The position numbers were made by a program, and so were the translations under genes. A stretch of DNA of 14,307 nucleotides, taken from the NCBI GenBank assembly GCA_937900575.1, contig CALCEI010000187.1, forward strand, positions 1-14,307, given 5' to 3'. Below, piece after piece: positions 1-6,617 of the stretch. The first letter of the stretch is position 1. Each line of letters starts with the position of its first letter. The stretch is from an uncultured Clostridia bacterium (GTDB taxonomy: Bacteria > Bacillota > Clostridia > Christensenellales > UBA1242). The notes under the pieces are model-generated. The model did not search any database. It had not been told where the DNA came from and worked only from the letters and a program-made list of their open reading frames with translations.

Positions 1-635
1 GTGAGGATTGCTGCAAGTGCATATCCTGACACAATACCAATAATGAATGGAATCATCTTAAGCATCTTCTTACCATATACAGAGCAGAGCATTGTAACTA
101 ATAAAGTTACAAGACCGCAGATAAGACAAGCATATGTTGATGCAAGCTGAACACCCTCAGCATCCATAACTCTACCTGTTGTAAGATCACCAACAGCATT
201 ACCTGCAAGTGATAATCCGATAATTGCAACTGTAGGTCCGATAACAACTGGTGGCATAAGCTTGTTAACCCATTCTACTCCAACAGCCTTAACGACTGCA
301 GCAAGAACAACATATACAAGTCCTGCTGAAGCAGCACCAATAATCATACCAAGATATCCAAGCGACATTGATACTCCGCCGGCAAATGCAGCGAACATTG
401 AACCAATGAATGCGAATGAAGAACCAAGGAATACTGGGCTCTTTTTCTTAGTAAAAAGAAGATAAATAATTGTACCAACACCAGCTCCAAATAGTGCTGC
501 TGATGAAGACATACCATTTCCAATAATTGCTGGTACAGCAATTGTAGCAGCTAAAATGGCAAGTAACTGCTGGAATGCGAAGACAATGACCTGACCAATG
601 GCCGGCTTATCCTCTACCTGATAAGTAAGTTTCAT
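1..635 (-). CDS. uraA: Uracil permease (NCS2 family), 3' end outside window
   Basis: Proton-coupled uracil/xanthine-type nucleobase transporter of the inner membrane, used for pyrimidine salvage. About 211 N-terminal residues are visible, beginning MKLTYQVEDKP; the gene runs off the left edge, where about 420 residues is usual for the family. Seen: alternating hydrophobic helices, the NCS2 signature stretch KKSPVFLGSSFAFIGS near residues 63-78 (E. coli UraA has IPAYLGSSFAFIS), and PPVVIGPTVAIIGLSLAG near 127-144 matching UraA helix 5. The ATG is preceded by a strong CAGGAGGG ribosome site. Lysine is mostly AAG, unlike genes right of base 1067, so this gene probably belongs to another genome. 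The uracil rather than xanthine assignment rests on overall resemblance to UraA; I saw no PyrR attenuator in the short leader. Confidence 0.85.
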   Translation of the reverse strand, partial: MKLTYQVEDKPAIGQVIVFAFQQLLAILAATIAVPAIIGNGMSSSAALFGAGVGTIIYLLFTKKKSPVFLGSSFAFIGSMFAAFAGGVSMSLGYLGMIIGAASAGLVYVVLAAVVKAVGVEWVNKLMPPVVIGPTVAIIGLSLAGNAVGDLTTGRVMDAEGVQLASTYACLICGLVTLLVTMLCSVYGKKMLKMIPFIIGIVSGYALAAIL

Positions 636-674
636 TGTTTTTCCCTCCTGAAATAAGACCTTTTACCACTCGAT

Positions 675-704
675 AATATACCATATATTGTGTGCATATG
701 TAAA
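675..704 (-). promoter_or_regulatory. Probable sigma-A promoter of uraA
   Basis: On the minus strand TTTACA (699-704) and TATATT (675-680) are separated by 18 bases and lie about 40 bases upstream of the uraA ATG. This is a reasonable housekeeping promoter match seen in sequence only. Confidence 0.45.
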
Positions 705-722
705 GATAAAAAACATCTAAAC

Positions 723-734
723 ACTATATATAGT
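723..734. repeat. 12-bp perfect palindrome between divergent promoters
   Basis: ACTATATATAGT is its own reverse complement. It sits between the leftward uraA promoter and the rightward promoter of the small membrane-protein gene, where an operator could touch both. AT-rich palindromes also arise by chance, so any function is inference. Confidence 0.3.
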
Positions 735-739
735 ATTTC

Positions 740-768
740 TTGTTTTTTCATATAAATTGGAGTAAAAT
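740..768 (+). promoter_or_regulatory. Probable sigma-A promoter of the 62-residue gene
   Basis: TTGTTT (740-745) and TAAAAT (763-768) are spaced by exactly 17 bases, with the gene start 55 bases downstream. The -10 is good and the -35 is half-consensus. Confidence 0.45.
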
Positions 769-822
769 AGAATTGATTTCACTCATAAGAATCTATGCAT
801 TAACAAAAGGAGAAGGTAGTAT

Positions 823-1011
823 ATGGGCAGATTTTTCAAGAGATTACTGTTACTTATTACCATCATCTCAGTAGTTGCAGGTGCTGCATATTGTATCACA
901 AGATTCCTGCTCGCTACAGATGATATGTCTGGTACAGATGCTGAGACTAGAGAAGGTATTCGTCACGAACCATTTGTTCGCAAGTATACCAAGCTTAATC
1001 TCCCACAGTAG
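823..1011 (+). CDS. Small single-pass membrane protein, unknown function
   Basis: A 62-residue protein that I do not recognise. The N-terminus is basic (MGRFFKR) and followed by a hydrophobic helix at about residues 8-30, then a polar, mixed-charge tail of about 32 residues. That layout predicts a membrane-anchored protein with the tail outside, or an uncleaved signal anchor. There is no lipobox, although a cysteine lies inside the helix. It is likely real because it has a promoter, an AAAGGAGAAGG ribosome site about 8 bases before the ATG, and a strong terminator 16 bases after the stop. It is transcribed away from uraA. Lysines are all AAG, matching uraA and not the genes to the right. Confidence 0.65.
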   Translation: MGRFFKRLLLLITIISVVAGAAYCITRFLLATDDMSGTDAETREGIRHEPFVRKYTKLNLPQ

Positions 1012-1194
1012 TCATAAACGAAATAACAAAAACGAGGGTTGCACATGTGTGCAACCCTCGTTTTTTGTAAATGCTACTATTGAAGGTGTTGTTCTGCTTC
1101 CTTCACTGTTTGGGATAACGGTTGCTTGACCGCCTTCCATAACTGCCACACAACTGTTTGTTGTGCCTAAATCAATACCAATAATTTTACTCAT
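1012..1194 (-). CDS. dnaK: DnaK (Hsp70) N-terminal fragment, truncated
   Basis: First about 44 codons of the Hsp70 chaperone, an ATP-driven protein-folding machine that works with GrpE and DnaJ. Seen: MSKIIGIDLGTTNSCVAVMEGG, containing the phosphate-1 loop DLGTTNS of the actin-like ATPase fold, then VIPNSEGSRTTPSIVAFTKN. Family likeness stops at about base 1060; the last 16 codons are read from the terminator hairpin of the left-hand gene and beyond. Full DnaK has about 610 residues, so over 90 percent is missing and this piece cannot be a working chaperone. A ribosome site AAGGAG precedes the ATG, 19 bases after the grpE stop, as the third gene of the hrcA operon. The cut most likely comes from the chimeric joint rather than real gene loss. 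Confidence 0.85.
   Translation of the reverse strand: MSKIIGIDLGTTNSCVAVMEGGQATVIPNSEGSRTTPSIVAFTKNEGCTHVQPSFLLFRL
1028..1066 (+). terminator. Perfect 18-bp hairpin terminator
   Basis: The arm AAAAACGAGGGTTGCACA, a 2-base centre, then its exact complement ending in a T-run form a very strong intrinsic terminator for the small plus-strand gene. The last bases of its T-tract are where the sequence changes into the dnaK coding region, so the sequence past the hairpin is not its native downstream flank. Confidence 0.85.
1057..1067. other. Probable chimeric junction between two genomes
   Basis: Right of here the minus strand encodes DnaK up to ...SIVAFTKN, then the frame enters the terminator hairpin of the neighbouring plus-strand gene. 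DnaK proteins normally continue with a G-E-R-L-V-G-type segment. The string AAAAACG is compatible with both sides (DnaK codons AAA AAC G.. and the hairpin arm), giving a short overlap on which two sequences could be wrongly joined. Gene order and codon usage also change here. Whether it is an assembly fault or a real rearrangement cannot be told from sequence alone. Confidence 0.75.
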
Positions 1195-1213
1195 TTTTAA
1201 TTCTCCTTAAATC

Positions 1214-1723
1214 CTATTTTTTAACAACCACTTGGCTGTATCTTATAACTTTACCTTTGTAGGTAAAACCTTTATAACAAACTTTTACAATATCACCAGA
1301 TTCAAACCCTTCGGCATTTTCTGTATCAATTGCTTGGTGCAATTCTGGGTTAAACTTGCCAGATGCAGGAATTTCTTCCACACCCATTTTGGCGAGTGTA
1401 TCCAAAATGCCTTTTTCAATAAACTGTATGCCAATTAAAGTGTTTTTATCCGTAATCATATCAGTTGCCATTTTAAAACTATCAAGTGCTGGCAAGAAAT
1501 GTTCAATTGCATCAATAAATCCATCTTGCCTTGCTTCACCCAATGCTGTTTGCATTCTTTTACGATAGTTTTCGAACTCTGCTTGAACACGAAGTAAGTC
1601 TGCAAGATATTCTTGTTGACCTTCCTTTTTGCATTCACATTGTTCGCCTTTTTGGTCACATGTACAATTTTCACATGGTTTTTTTGTTTCTTCAACTTGT
1701 TCTTCTTTTTTCTTATTAGCCAC
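1214..1723 (-). CDS. grpE: GrpE nucleotide-exchange factor with Cys-rich N-terminus
   Basis: Co-chaperone that releases ADP from DnaK, acting as a dimer in the cytoplasm. I choose the GTG at 1723 (169 residues) because GGAGG lies 5 bases before it; the longer frame to 1747 has no such site. This start overlaps the end of hrcA by 8 bases, implying translational coupling. Seen: a charged N-terminus, a long helix from about residue 38 (YLADLLRVQAEFENYRKRM) that forms the GrpE dimer coiled coil, and the C-terminal beta domain with GKFNPELHQAID and a closing KGFTYKGKVIRYSQVVVKK like the family's G-Y-x-L-x-x-R-V-L-R-P-A-x-V ending. Odd: residues 17-31 carry five cysteines in a C-x2-C-x-C-x6-C-x-C pattern, which is not a GrpE feature I know. 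Confidence 0.93.
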   Translation of the reverse strand: MANKKKEEQVEETKKPCENCTCDQKGEQCECKKEGQQEYLADLLRVQAEFENYRKRMQTALGEARQDGFIDAIEHFLPALDSFKMATDMITDKNTLIGIQFIEKGILDTLAKMGVEEIPASGKFNPELHQAIDTENAEGFESGDIVKVCYKGFTYKGKVIRYSQVVVKK

Positions 1724-2750
1724 TATGCCCTCCTTTGCCATTATCAATTTGACTTACAATAAATTTAAGCGCTGCTGCAACGTTTGCATAGTCAATCCTT
1801 TTTGGACCAACAAGCGCCAAACTTGCAATTGGAACACCATTTACAATAATTGGTGCACTCATCATCATGCCACCCTTAAGTTTGTTTTCGGCATCTTCTT
1901 CACCAATGGTAAAGTTTAAATCCGTGCCTTGTGCTTTTACGACATCAATAACATTGTTGGAATCTTGCAAGAATTCAAACACGTCTTTTGCTTCGTCCAT
2001 ATCTGTTTTGTTTAAGTTGCTCAACAATTTTGTTGGGTTTTCGTTGGAAACGTTACATTTTGTTTTAATAACTTCCAACAACGCACCTGCAACACAATCA
2101 ATAAGTTCCTTAAACTGCAACATTTGTGAACCTGCAGATAAGCAAACATTGTTTATGTTGTCCAACATATAAGCGATTGTTTTACCTGCAAAATGTTTGG
2201 TTAAGTATTCACTTGCTTCAGCACACGCATCACGTGTTATGTTGCCATCAAGTGCCAAGTTATCATCAATTACACCTGCGTTTGTTTCCACAAGAAGCAA
2301 GGCATCTTTTTGAATAAGTGGCACAATTTGAACACTAACAATGTTTAAGTTTTGAAGTCCGTGTTGCACAAGCACTGCTGGACAATTTGTTGCCCTGCTC
2401 AACTTCTTTGCCAAAGTTGAAAGTGTGCTGATTAAACTGATGGACCTATCTTCATAGTTTGAAACAACTTCTTTAACAGATTTATAGTTAAGTTTGTCTG
2501 AACTTATAAGCGCTTCAACATATTCCTTATAAGCAAGTGCTGTTGGCACTCTGCCACCAGATGTGTGAAGTTGCTTAAAGTAACCCATGCTTTCAAGTGC
2601 ATTAAGTTCATTACGCAAGGTTGCAGAACTTATGTCTTTAAAATGAAGGTTTAAGCCACCACTTGTTATTGGTTGAGCCGTTTTAATAAACTCATCAACT
2701 GCAAACAAAACTATATCGTGTTTCCTTTTGTTCTTTTCGTCTATCTTCAC
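1716..2750 (-). CDS. hrcA: Heat-shock repressor HrcA
   Basis: Transcription repressor that binds CIRCE and shuts off chaperone operons in the absence of stress, its activity being tuned by GroEL. 344 residues, normal length. Seen: an N-terminal winged helix-turn-helix (about residues 8-75) with SSATLRNELNALESMGYFKQ and the family hallmark HTSGGRVPT followed by AYKEYV, then the central GAF-like and dimerisation regions, with GVPIASLALVGPKRIDYANV near the C-terminus matching the HrcA G-P-x-R-M-x-Y ending. The start is GTG at 2750 with AAGGAAA eight bases upstream; no better ATG lies nearby. It is the first gene of hrcA-grpE-dnaK and has CIRCE in its own promoter, so it should repress itself. 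Confidence 0.95.
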   Translation of the reverse strand: MKIDEKNKRKHDIVLFAVDEFIKTAQPITSGGLNLHFKDISSATLRNELNALESMGYFKQLHTSGGRVPTALAYKEYVEALISSDKLNYKSVKEVVSNYEDRSISLISTLSTLAKKLSRATNCPAVLVQHGLQNLNIVSVQIVPLIQKDALLLVETNAGVIDDNLALDGNITRDACAEASEYLTKHFAGKTIAYMLDNINNVCLSAGSQMLQFKELIDCVAGALLEVIKTKCNVSNENPTKLLSNLNKTDMDEAKDVFEFLQDSNNVIDVVKAQGTDLNFTIGEEDAENKLKGGMMMSAPIIVNGVPIASLALVGPKRIDYANVAAALKFIVSQIDNGKGGHSG

Positions 2751-2791
2751 TTAAAATTTCCTTTATCAATTTTATGATTGATTTTTAATTT

Positions 2792-2818
2792 TTAGCACTC
2801 TTATTTTGAGATTGCTAA
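2792..2818. promoter_or_regulatory. CIRCE operator (HrcA binding site)
   Basis: Arms TTAGCACTC and GATTGCTAA are separated by 9 bases. The CIRCE consensus is TTAGCACTC-N9-GAGTGCTAA, so 17 of 18 arm positions match. It covers the predicted transcription start of hrcA, the classical place for repression. Confidence 0.95.
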
Positions 2819-2822
2819 CTCT

Positions 2823-2851
2823 ATTTTATACGCATTGCTAAAAAATTGCAA
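2823..2851 (-). promoter_or_regulatory. Sigma-A promoter of the hrcA-grpE-dnaK operon
   Basis: TTGCAA (2846-2851), 17 bases, then TAAAAT (2823-2828) on the minus strand. The predicted start at about 2816 falls inside CIRCE, so HrcA bound there would block polymerase. Confidence 0.75.
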
Positions 2852-2896
2852 GTGAATTTGCCAACTTTTTTAAAATTTTTTAAAATATTTTTTGCA

Positions 2897-2924
2897 ACAA
2901 AAAAACAGGCTGTTCGCCTGCTTT
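2897..2924 (-). terminator. Terminator of the hemW-GNAT operon
   Basis: On the minus strand, stem CAGGC, loop GAACA, stem GCCTG, then a run of seven T. Flanking A/T pairs lengthen the stem. It lies just past the GNAT stop codon and separates that operon from hrcA. Confidence 0.85.
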
Positions 2925-2928
2925 CTGT

Positions 2929-3468
2929 TTATTTAATTTCTTCTTCCAAAATGGAATAATACACAAGGTCATGTCTGTTGTGGTGATTATTATCCGAAGC
3001 CTTCCTTGCAATGCCTTCAAACTGCATACCAATGCGTTTCATGACATTTGAACTTTTTGTGTTTTCAGCATCACAAACTGCAACAATTCTTTTTGCAAGG
3101 TGGTTTGTTTTTATGTATTTTAACAGTGATGAAATACTTTCTGTCATATAGCCAAACCCTTGATATTTTCTATTTAATGACCAACCAAGTTCAATAATTC
3201 CACCTGCTTTTTCGGTTTTTTTGGTAAGACACAATGAACCTATAACTTTGTTTTCTTTTTTTAATTCTATGGCAAAATCTCCAATTTGGTCTGATTCCTT
3301 GTACGTTTCCAACAAACTATTTATTCTTTCAACTGCCTGTTGCTCACTTGTGTAAGTTTCATATAACAAATACTTGGTAACTTCTTTATCACTTGCAAAT
3401 TCAAACAAATCTTTATAATCTTTTGGTTGCCAATTTCTTATTATCAATCTTTCTGTCTCTAAATACAT
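2929..3468 (-). CDS. GNAT-family N-acetyltransferase (RimJ/RimL type)
   Basis: 179-residue acetyl-CoA-dependent transferase of the RimJ/RimL class, which acetylates protein N-termini or small amines; the substrate is unknown. Seen: the typical opening ETERLIIRNWQPKDYKDLF, a beta-strand block KVIGSLCLTKK (about 74-84), ELGWSLNRKYQGFGYMTE (93-110) with the acetyl-CoA phosphate-binding Q-G-F-G turn, and NVMKRIGMQFEG (about 138-149), the S-x-x-V-x-x-K-x-G-F-type ending of RimJ-like enzymes. The start lies 11 bases after the hemW stop with TAAGGAAA between, so it is co-transcribed with hemW and closed by its own terminator. It is an insert in the usual hemW-hrcA order. Confidence 0.85.
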   Translation of the reverse strand: MYLETERLIIRNWQPKDYKDLFEFASDKEVTKYLLYETYTSEQQAVERINSLLETYKESDQIGDFAIELKKENKVIGSLCLTKKTEKAGGIIELGWSLNRKYQGFGYMTESISSLLKYIKTNHLAKRIVAVCDAENTKSSNVMKRIGMQFEGIARKASDNNHHNRHDLVYYSILEEEIK

Positions 3469-3479
3469 ATTTTTCCTTA

Positions 3480-4622
3480 TTATAGCAATTCCACAATGAT
3501 TGAATTGGATACGTAAAAGTAATCGTCTGCAATTCTTAAATAATCGCCATCAATTTCAATCATTCCTTCATCAACCATAAGTTTAATTTTATCAGCACGA
3601 GTTTGCAATAAATCTTCATCAAACTCCTTTTTAAATTCTTTTAAATTTAAACCTTTTTGAGTTCTTAAACACAACATAATGCGTTCAATACGTTTTTCGG
3701 AATTTGAAACATATTCCTTACGGTACATTGCATATTTGCCTTCTTTCATAGCATCAAGATATGTATCCAAACGTTTTGTGTTGAAATATCTATATCCACC
3801 AAAGAAACTGTGTGCTGCAACACCCAAACCAAGATATTCACTTCCGTTCCAATATTTGCTGTTATGCTTACTTTCGTAACCTGGAAGGCAATAGTTGGAA
3901 ACTTCATAACGATTAAAACCTTGTTTTGCCAAGTACTTGTTAATTTTTGTGTATAAATCAACTTGTGTACGTTCGCTTATTGGCTCAATTTCACCACGTT
4001 GCAATTTATCATATAACATTGTGCTACGTTCAATTTGCAAAGAATAAAGTGAGATGTGTTTTGCATTGTGTTTAACCAAAAACTTTACTGTTTCCAACAC
4101 AGATGCATTTGTTTGACCTGGCAAACCAAACATAACGTCTGCACTGATGTTGTCAAAGTGGCTGTTTCTTAAAATTTCAAAGGTCTCTTTTATGTTTTCC
4201 ACATTTTGCAACCTGCCATGACTTGCAAGCATCTTTGTATCAAGGCATTGTACACCAATACTGATTCTGTTTATACCTGCTTCTGCATATTCGTAAAATT
4301 TATCATTGGTGAAGGATTCTGGGTTAACTTCAATGGTAAATTCAAAATTTGGTTTAAAGTGGAAACTTGAATATAACTTATGTGCCAACTTTTTGTAAAA
4401 ACCATCAAACATTATGCTTGGTGTTCCGCCACCAATATAAATTGTATCAAACACCCTATCGCTATAGTCTGGCTTTAACATATCAATTTCTTTAAAAAGG
4501 CCTTGCAAATATAACTTTTGTGCTTCTTCGTCCATAGAATATGAAACAAAGTCGCAATAATCACACTTCCTACTGCAAAATGGTATATGAATATATAAAC
4601 CAACCGGTTTTTCTTCTGCCAT
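3480..4622 (-). CDS. hemW: HemW, radical-SAM heme chaperone
   Basis: Radical S-adenosylmethionine protein related to oxygen-independent coproporphyrinogen oxidase (HemN). Family members of this subtype carry heme to target proteins rather than make it. 380 residues, normal length. Seen: the 4Fe-4S motif C16-x3-C20-x2-C23 in GLYIHIPFCSRKCDYCDF, with D-F after the third cysteine; the extra cysteine of true HemN (C-x3-C-x2-C-x-C) is absent, which is the HemW pattern. GGGTPS (about 64-69) is the SAM-binding glycine motif, and EVNPES, GINRISIGVQ and DVMFGLPGQT are the usual later blocks, with a HemN C-terminal domain from about 290. Ribosome site AGGGGG six bases before the ATG. First gene of a two-gene unit with the GNAT gene, directly after lepA as in many Firmicutes. 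Confidence 0.93.
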   Translation of the reverse strand: MAEEKPVGLYIHIPFCSRKCDYCDFVSYSMDEEAQKLYLQGLFKEIDMLKPDYSDRVFDTIYIGGGTPSIMFDGFYKKLAHKLYSSFHFKPNFEFTIEVNPESFTNDKFYEYAEAGINRISIGVQCLDTKMLASHGRLQNVENIKETFEILRNSHFDNISADVMFGLPGQTNASVLETVKFLVKHNAKHISLYSLQIERSTMLYDKLQRGEIEPISERTQVDLYTKINKYLAKQGFNRYEVSNYCLPGYESKHNSKYWNGSEYLGLGVAAHSFFGGYRYFNTKRLDTYLDAMKEGKYAMYRKEYVSNSEKRIERIMLCLRTQKGLNLKEFKKEFDEDLLQTRADKIKLMVDEGMIEIDGDYLRIADDYFYVSNSIIVELL

Positions 4623-4669
4623 GATTTCCCCCTAAATTATTTTGTGCTTACACAAATTTATTTATTTTA

Positions 4670-4698
4670 ATTTTAATAAATTAAAAAAATGTTGTCAA
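4670..4698 (-). promoter_or_regulatory. Sigma-A promoter of hemW
   Basis: TTGACA (4693-4698, perfect), 17 bases, TAAAAT (4670-4675). The -35 box directly follows the T-tract of the lepA terminator, so one unit ends and the next begins within about 35 bases. Confidence 0.8.
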
Positions 4699-4728
4699 AC
4701 AAAAATGAAGGATTAAAACCTTCATTTA
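4699..4728 (-). terminator. lepA terminator overlapping its stop codon
   Basis: Minus-strand stem AAATGAAGG (4719-4727), loop of 7 bases, stem CCTTCATTT (4703-4711), then T residues. The stem begins within the lepA TAA stop codon. Confidence 0.85.
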
Positions 4729-6525
4729 GTCGTCCAATTTCAAGATTGTTACAAAGGCTTCACTTGGTAAATCCACACTTCCAAGTCTGCGCATACGTTT
4801 TTTGCCTTCTTTTTGCTTTTCAAGTAATTTACGTTTTCTGGTTACGTCGCCACCATAACATTTTGCTAAAACATCTTTACGCATTGCAGAAATTGTTTCA
4901 CGTGCAATAACTTTTCCACCAATAACTGCTTGAATTGGAACTTCAAACAAATGACGTGGAATAACAGTTTTAAGTCTTTCGCAAAGTGCTCTGCCACGTG
5001 GATATGCCTTGTCCTTATGCACAATGATTGAAAGTGCATCACAAATTTCGCCGTTAAGTAAAATATCCAGTTTTACAAGTTCACTTTGTTGGTAACCAGC
5101 AAGTTCGTAATCCATGCTTGCATAACCCTTGGAAATGGATTTAATTTTATCAAAGAAATCATAAACAATTTCATTAAGTGGCATGGTGTAAATTAATTTT
5201 GTGCGATTGGCATCAATATACTGCATATCAAGGTATGTCCCACGTCTATCCGAACATAAATCCATGATGCCACCCAAATAATCTTTTGGTGTTATAATTT
5301 CCATTTTTACAATTGGCTCTTCCATTTTGCTTATTGTGGCCATTGGTGGCATTTCAGTTGGATTGGTTACAAGATATTCTTTGTTCTTTTGGTCATAAAC
5401 CCTATATTGCACACTTGGTGCTGTTGTGATGATATCCAAATTGAATTCACGTTCCAAACGTTCGGTTATAATTTCCATGTGCAAAAGCCCCAAAAAACCA
5501 CATCTAAAGCCATGGCCAAGTGCCAAAGATGTTTCCTTGGTATAGTGCAAACTTGCGTCATTTAACTGCAATTTTTCAAGTGCATCATTAAGTTCTTGAT
5601 ATTTATCCCCATCAAGTGGGAAAATGCCACAGAAAACAACACTTGTTGCTTCTTTGTAGCCGTCAAGTGGCTTGGTTACAGGGTTATTTTTTAAAGTGAT
5701 TGTATCACCAACTTTTGTATCGGAAACAGTTTTTATTGACGCAGCAATATAACCAACATCACCTGCCATTAAGGCTTCGGTTGCAACTGCTTGTGGCCTA
5801 TAAACGCCAACTTCGGTTACAACAAAACTTTTGCCTGTTTGCATAAACAAAATTTCATCGCCAACTTTTACGCTTCCGTCCACAATACGCACCATACTTA
5901 CTGCGCCCTTGTAAGAATCATAGTAACTATCAAAAATCAGTGCTTTAAGTGGTGCATTTTCATTACCCTTTGGGCAAGGAACATTTTTTACAATGGAATC
6001 CAAAACAGTTTCTATGTTAAGGCCTGTTTTTGCGCTTATTTCACATGCTTCATCACATGGTATGCCAATTATATCTTCAATTTCCTTTTTTGTGCCTTCC
6101 ACGTTTGCAGAAGCAAGGTCAATTTTGTTTATTACTGGCAAAATTTCCAAATTTGCATCAAGTGCCAAGTATACATTTGCCAAAGTTTGTGCTTGCACAC
6201 CTTGTGTTGCATCAACAACCAAAATTGCGCCTTCGCACGCAGCAAGTGACCTGCTTACTTCGTAAGAAAAATCCACATGACCTGGAGTGTCAATCAAGTT
6301 AAGGGTATATTCTTCCCCGTTATATGTGTATTTCATTGTTGCTGGTGTAAGTTTAATGGTAATTCCACGCTCACGTTCAATATCCATGCTATCCAGCATT
6401 TGATTTTCCAAATCTCTTTTGGCAACAGTGTTTGTGTATTCCATCAACCTATCAGCCAAAGTGCTTTTGCCATGGTCTATATGCGCAACAATGCAAAAAT
6501 TACGGATTTTTTCTTGTCTTGTCAT
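4726..6525 (-). CDS. lepA: Elongation factor 4 (LepA), ribosome GTPase
   Basis: Translational GTPase that acts on ribosomes to correct faulty translocation or aid initiation and subunit assembly. 599 residues from the ATG at 6525, the family's usual length; the open frame extends to a TTG at 6543, but homologues begin just before R-Q-x-x-I-R-N-F. Seen: P-loop AHIDHGKST (about 14-22), switch I RERGITIK, G3 DTPGHVDF, G4 NKID and G5 SAKTG; then the EF-Tu-like domain 2, EF-G-like domains, and the LepA-specific C-terminal domain with YPRGRALCERLKTVIPRHLF and CYGGDVTRKRKLLEKQKEGK. There is no ribosome-binding site before the ATG; the promoter -10 box ends 8 bases upstream, implying leaderless mRNA. 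Confidence 0.96.
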   Translation of the reverse strand: MTRQEKIRNFCIVAHIDHGKSTLADRLMEYTNTVAKRDLENQMLDSMDIERERGITIKLTPATMKYTYNGEEYTLNLIDTPGHVDFSYEVSRSLAACEGAILVVDATQGVQAQTLANVYLALDANLEILPVINKIDLASANVEGTKKEIEDIIGIPCDEACEISAKTGLNIETVLDSIVKNVPCPKGNENAPLKALIFDSYYDSYKGAVSMVRIVDGSVKVGDEILFMQTGKSFVVTEVGVYRPQAVATEALMAGDVGYIAASIKTVSDTKVGDTITLKNNPVTKPLDGYKEATSVVFCGIFPLDGDKYQELNDALEKLQLNDASLHYTKETSLALGHGFRCGFLGLLHMEIITERLEREFNLDIITTAPSVQYRVYDQKNKEYLVTNPTEMPPMATISKMEEPIVKMEIITPKDYLGGIMDLCSDRRGTYLDMQYIDANRTKLIYTMPLNEIVYDFFDKIKSISKGYASMDYELAGYQQSELVKLDILLNGEICDALSIIVHKDKAYPRGRALCERLKTVIPRHLFEVPIQAVIGGKVIARETISAMRKDVLAKCYGGDVTRKRKLLEKQKEGKKRMRRLGSVDLPSEAFVTILKLDD

Positions 6526-6533
6526 ATGCAAAA

Positions 6534-6562
6534 ATAATAACAAAATTAAGTTTGTTTGTCAA
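6534..6562 (-). promoter_or_regulatory. Near-consensus promoter giving leaderless lepA mRNA
   Basis: TTGACA (6557-6562), 17 bases, TATTAT (6534-6539). Only 8 bases (TTTTGCAT) lie between the -10 box and the lepA ATG. With the usual start 6-8 bases past the -10 box, the transcript begins 0-2 bases before AUG. Confidence 0.75.
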
Positions 6563-6570
6563 AAGAAATA

Positions 6571-6605
6571 AAAATAGATTGTTTAAAACAACCTATTTTT
6601 TTATG
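6571..6605 (-). terminator. Terminator of the YwaF/YhhN operon
   Basis: An A/T-rich 13-bp stem (6587-6599 with 6571-6583 on the minus strand, one G-U pair, short loop) flanked by A and T runs, located 13 bases after the stop of the preceding gene and before the lepA promoter. Confidence 0.65.
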
Positions 6606-6617
6606 TTAATTTTATAA

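Noticed and set aside
1012..1059. The last 16 codons of the dnaK frame as a natural novel C-terminus
   Set aside because: They are the reverse complement of the terminator hairpin of the neighbouring gene, so the reading is an accident of the joint.
1724..1747. Upstream start for grpE giving MIMAKEGI at the N-terminus
   Set aside because: It would begin 32 bases inside hrcA without a ribosome site, whereas the GTG at 1723 has GGAGG at the right distance.
1486..6170. Frequent repeats of the word AAGTGC as a possible uptake or recognition sequence
   Set aside because: The occurrences I checked are in-frame GCA CTT (Ala-Leu) codon pairs on the minus strand, so codon preference explains them.
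5791..6249. 152-codon open frame on the plus strand inside lepA
   Set aside because: It is antisense to the conserved GTPase domain of lepA, has no ribosome site and encodes no recognisable domain; low-GC coding bias leaves such antisense frames open.
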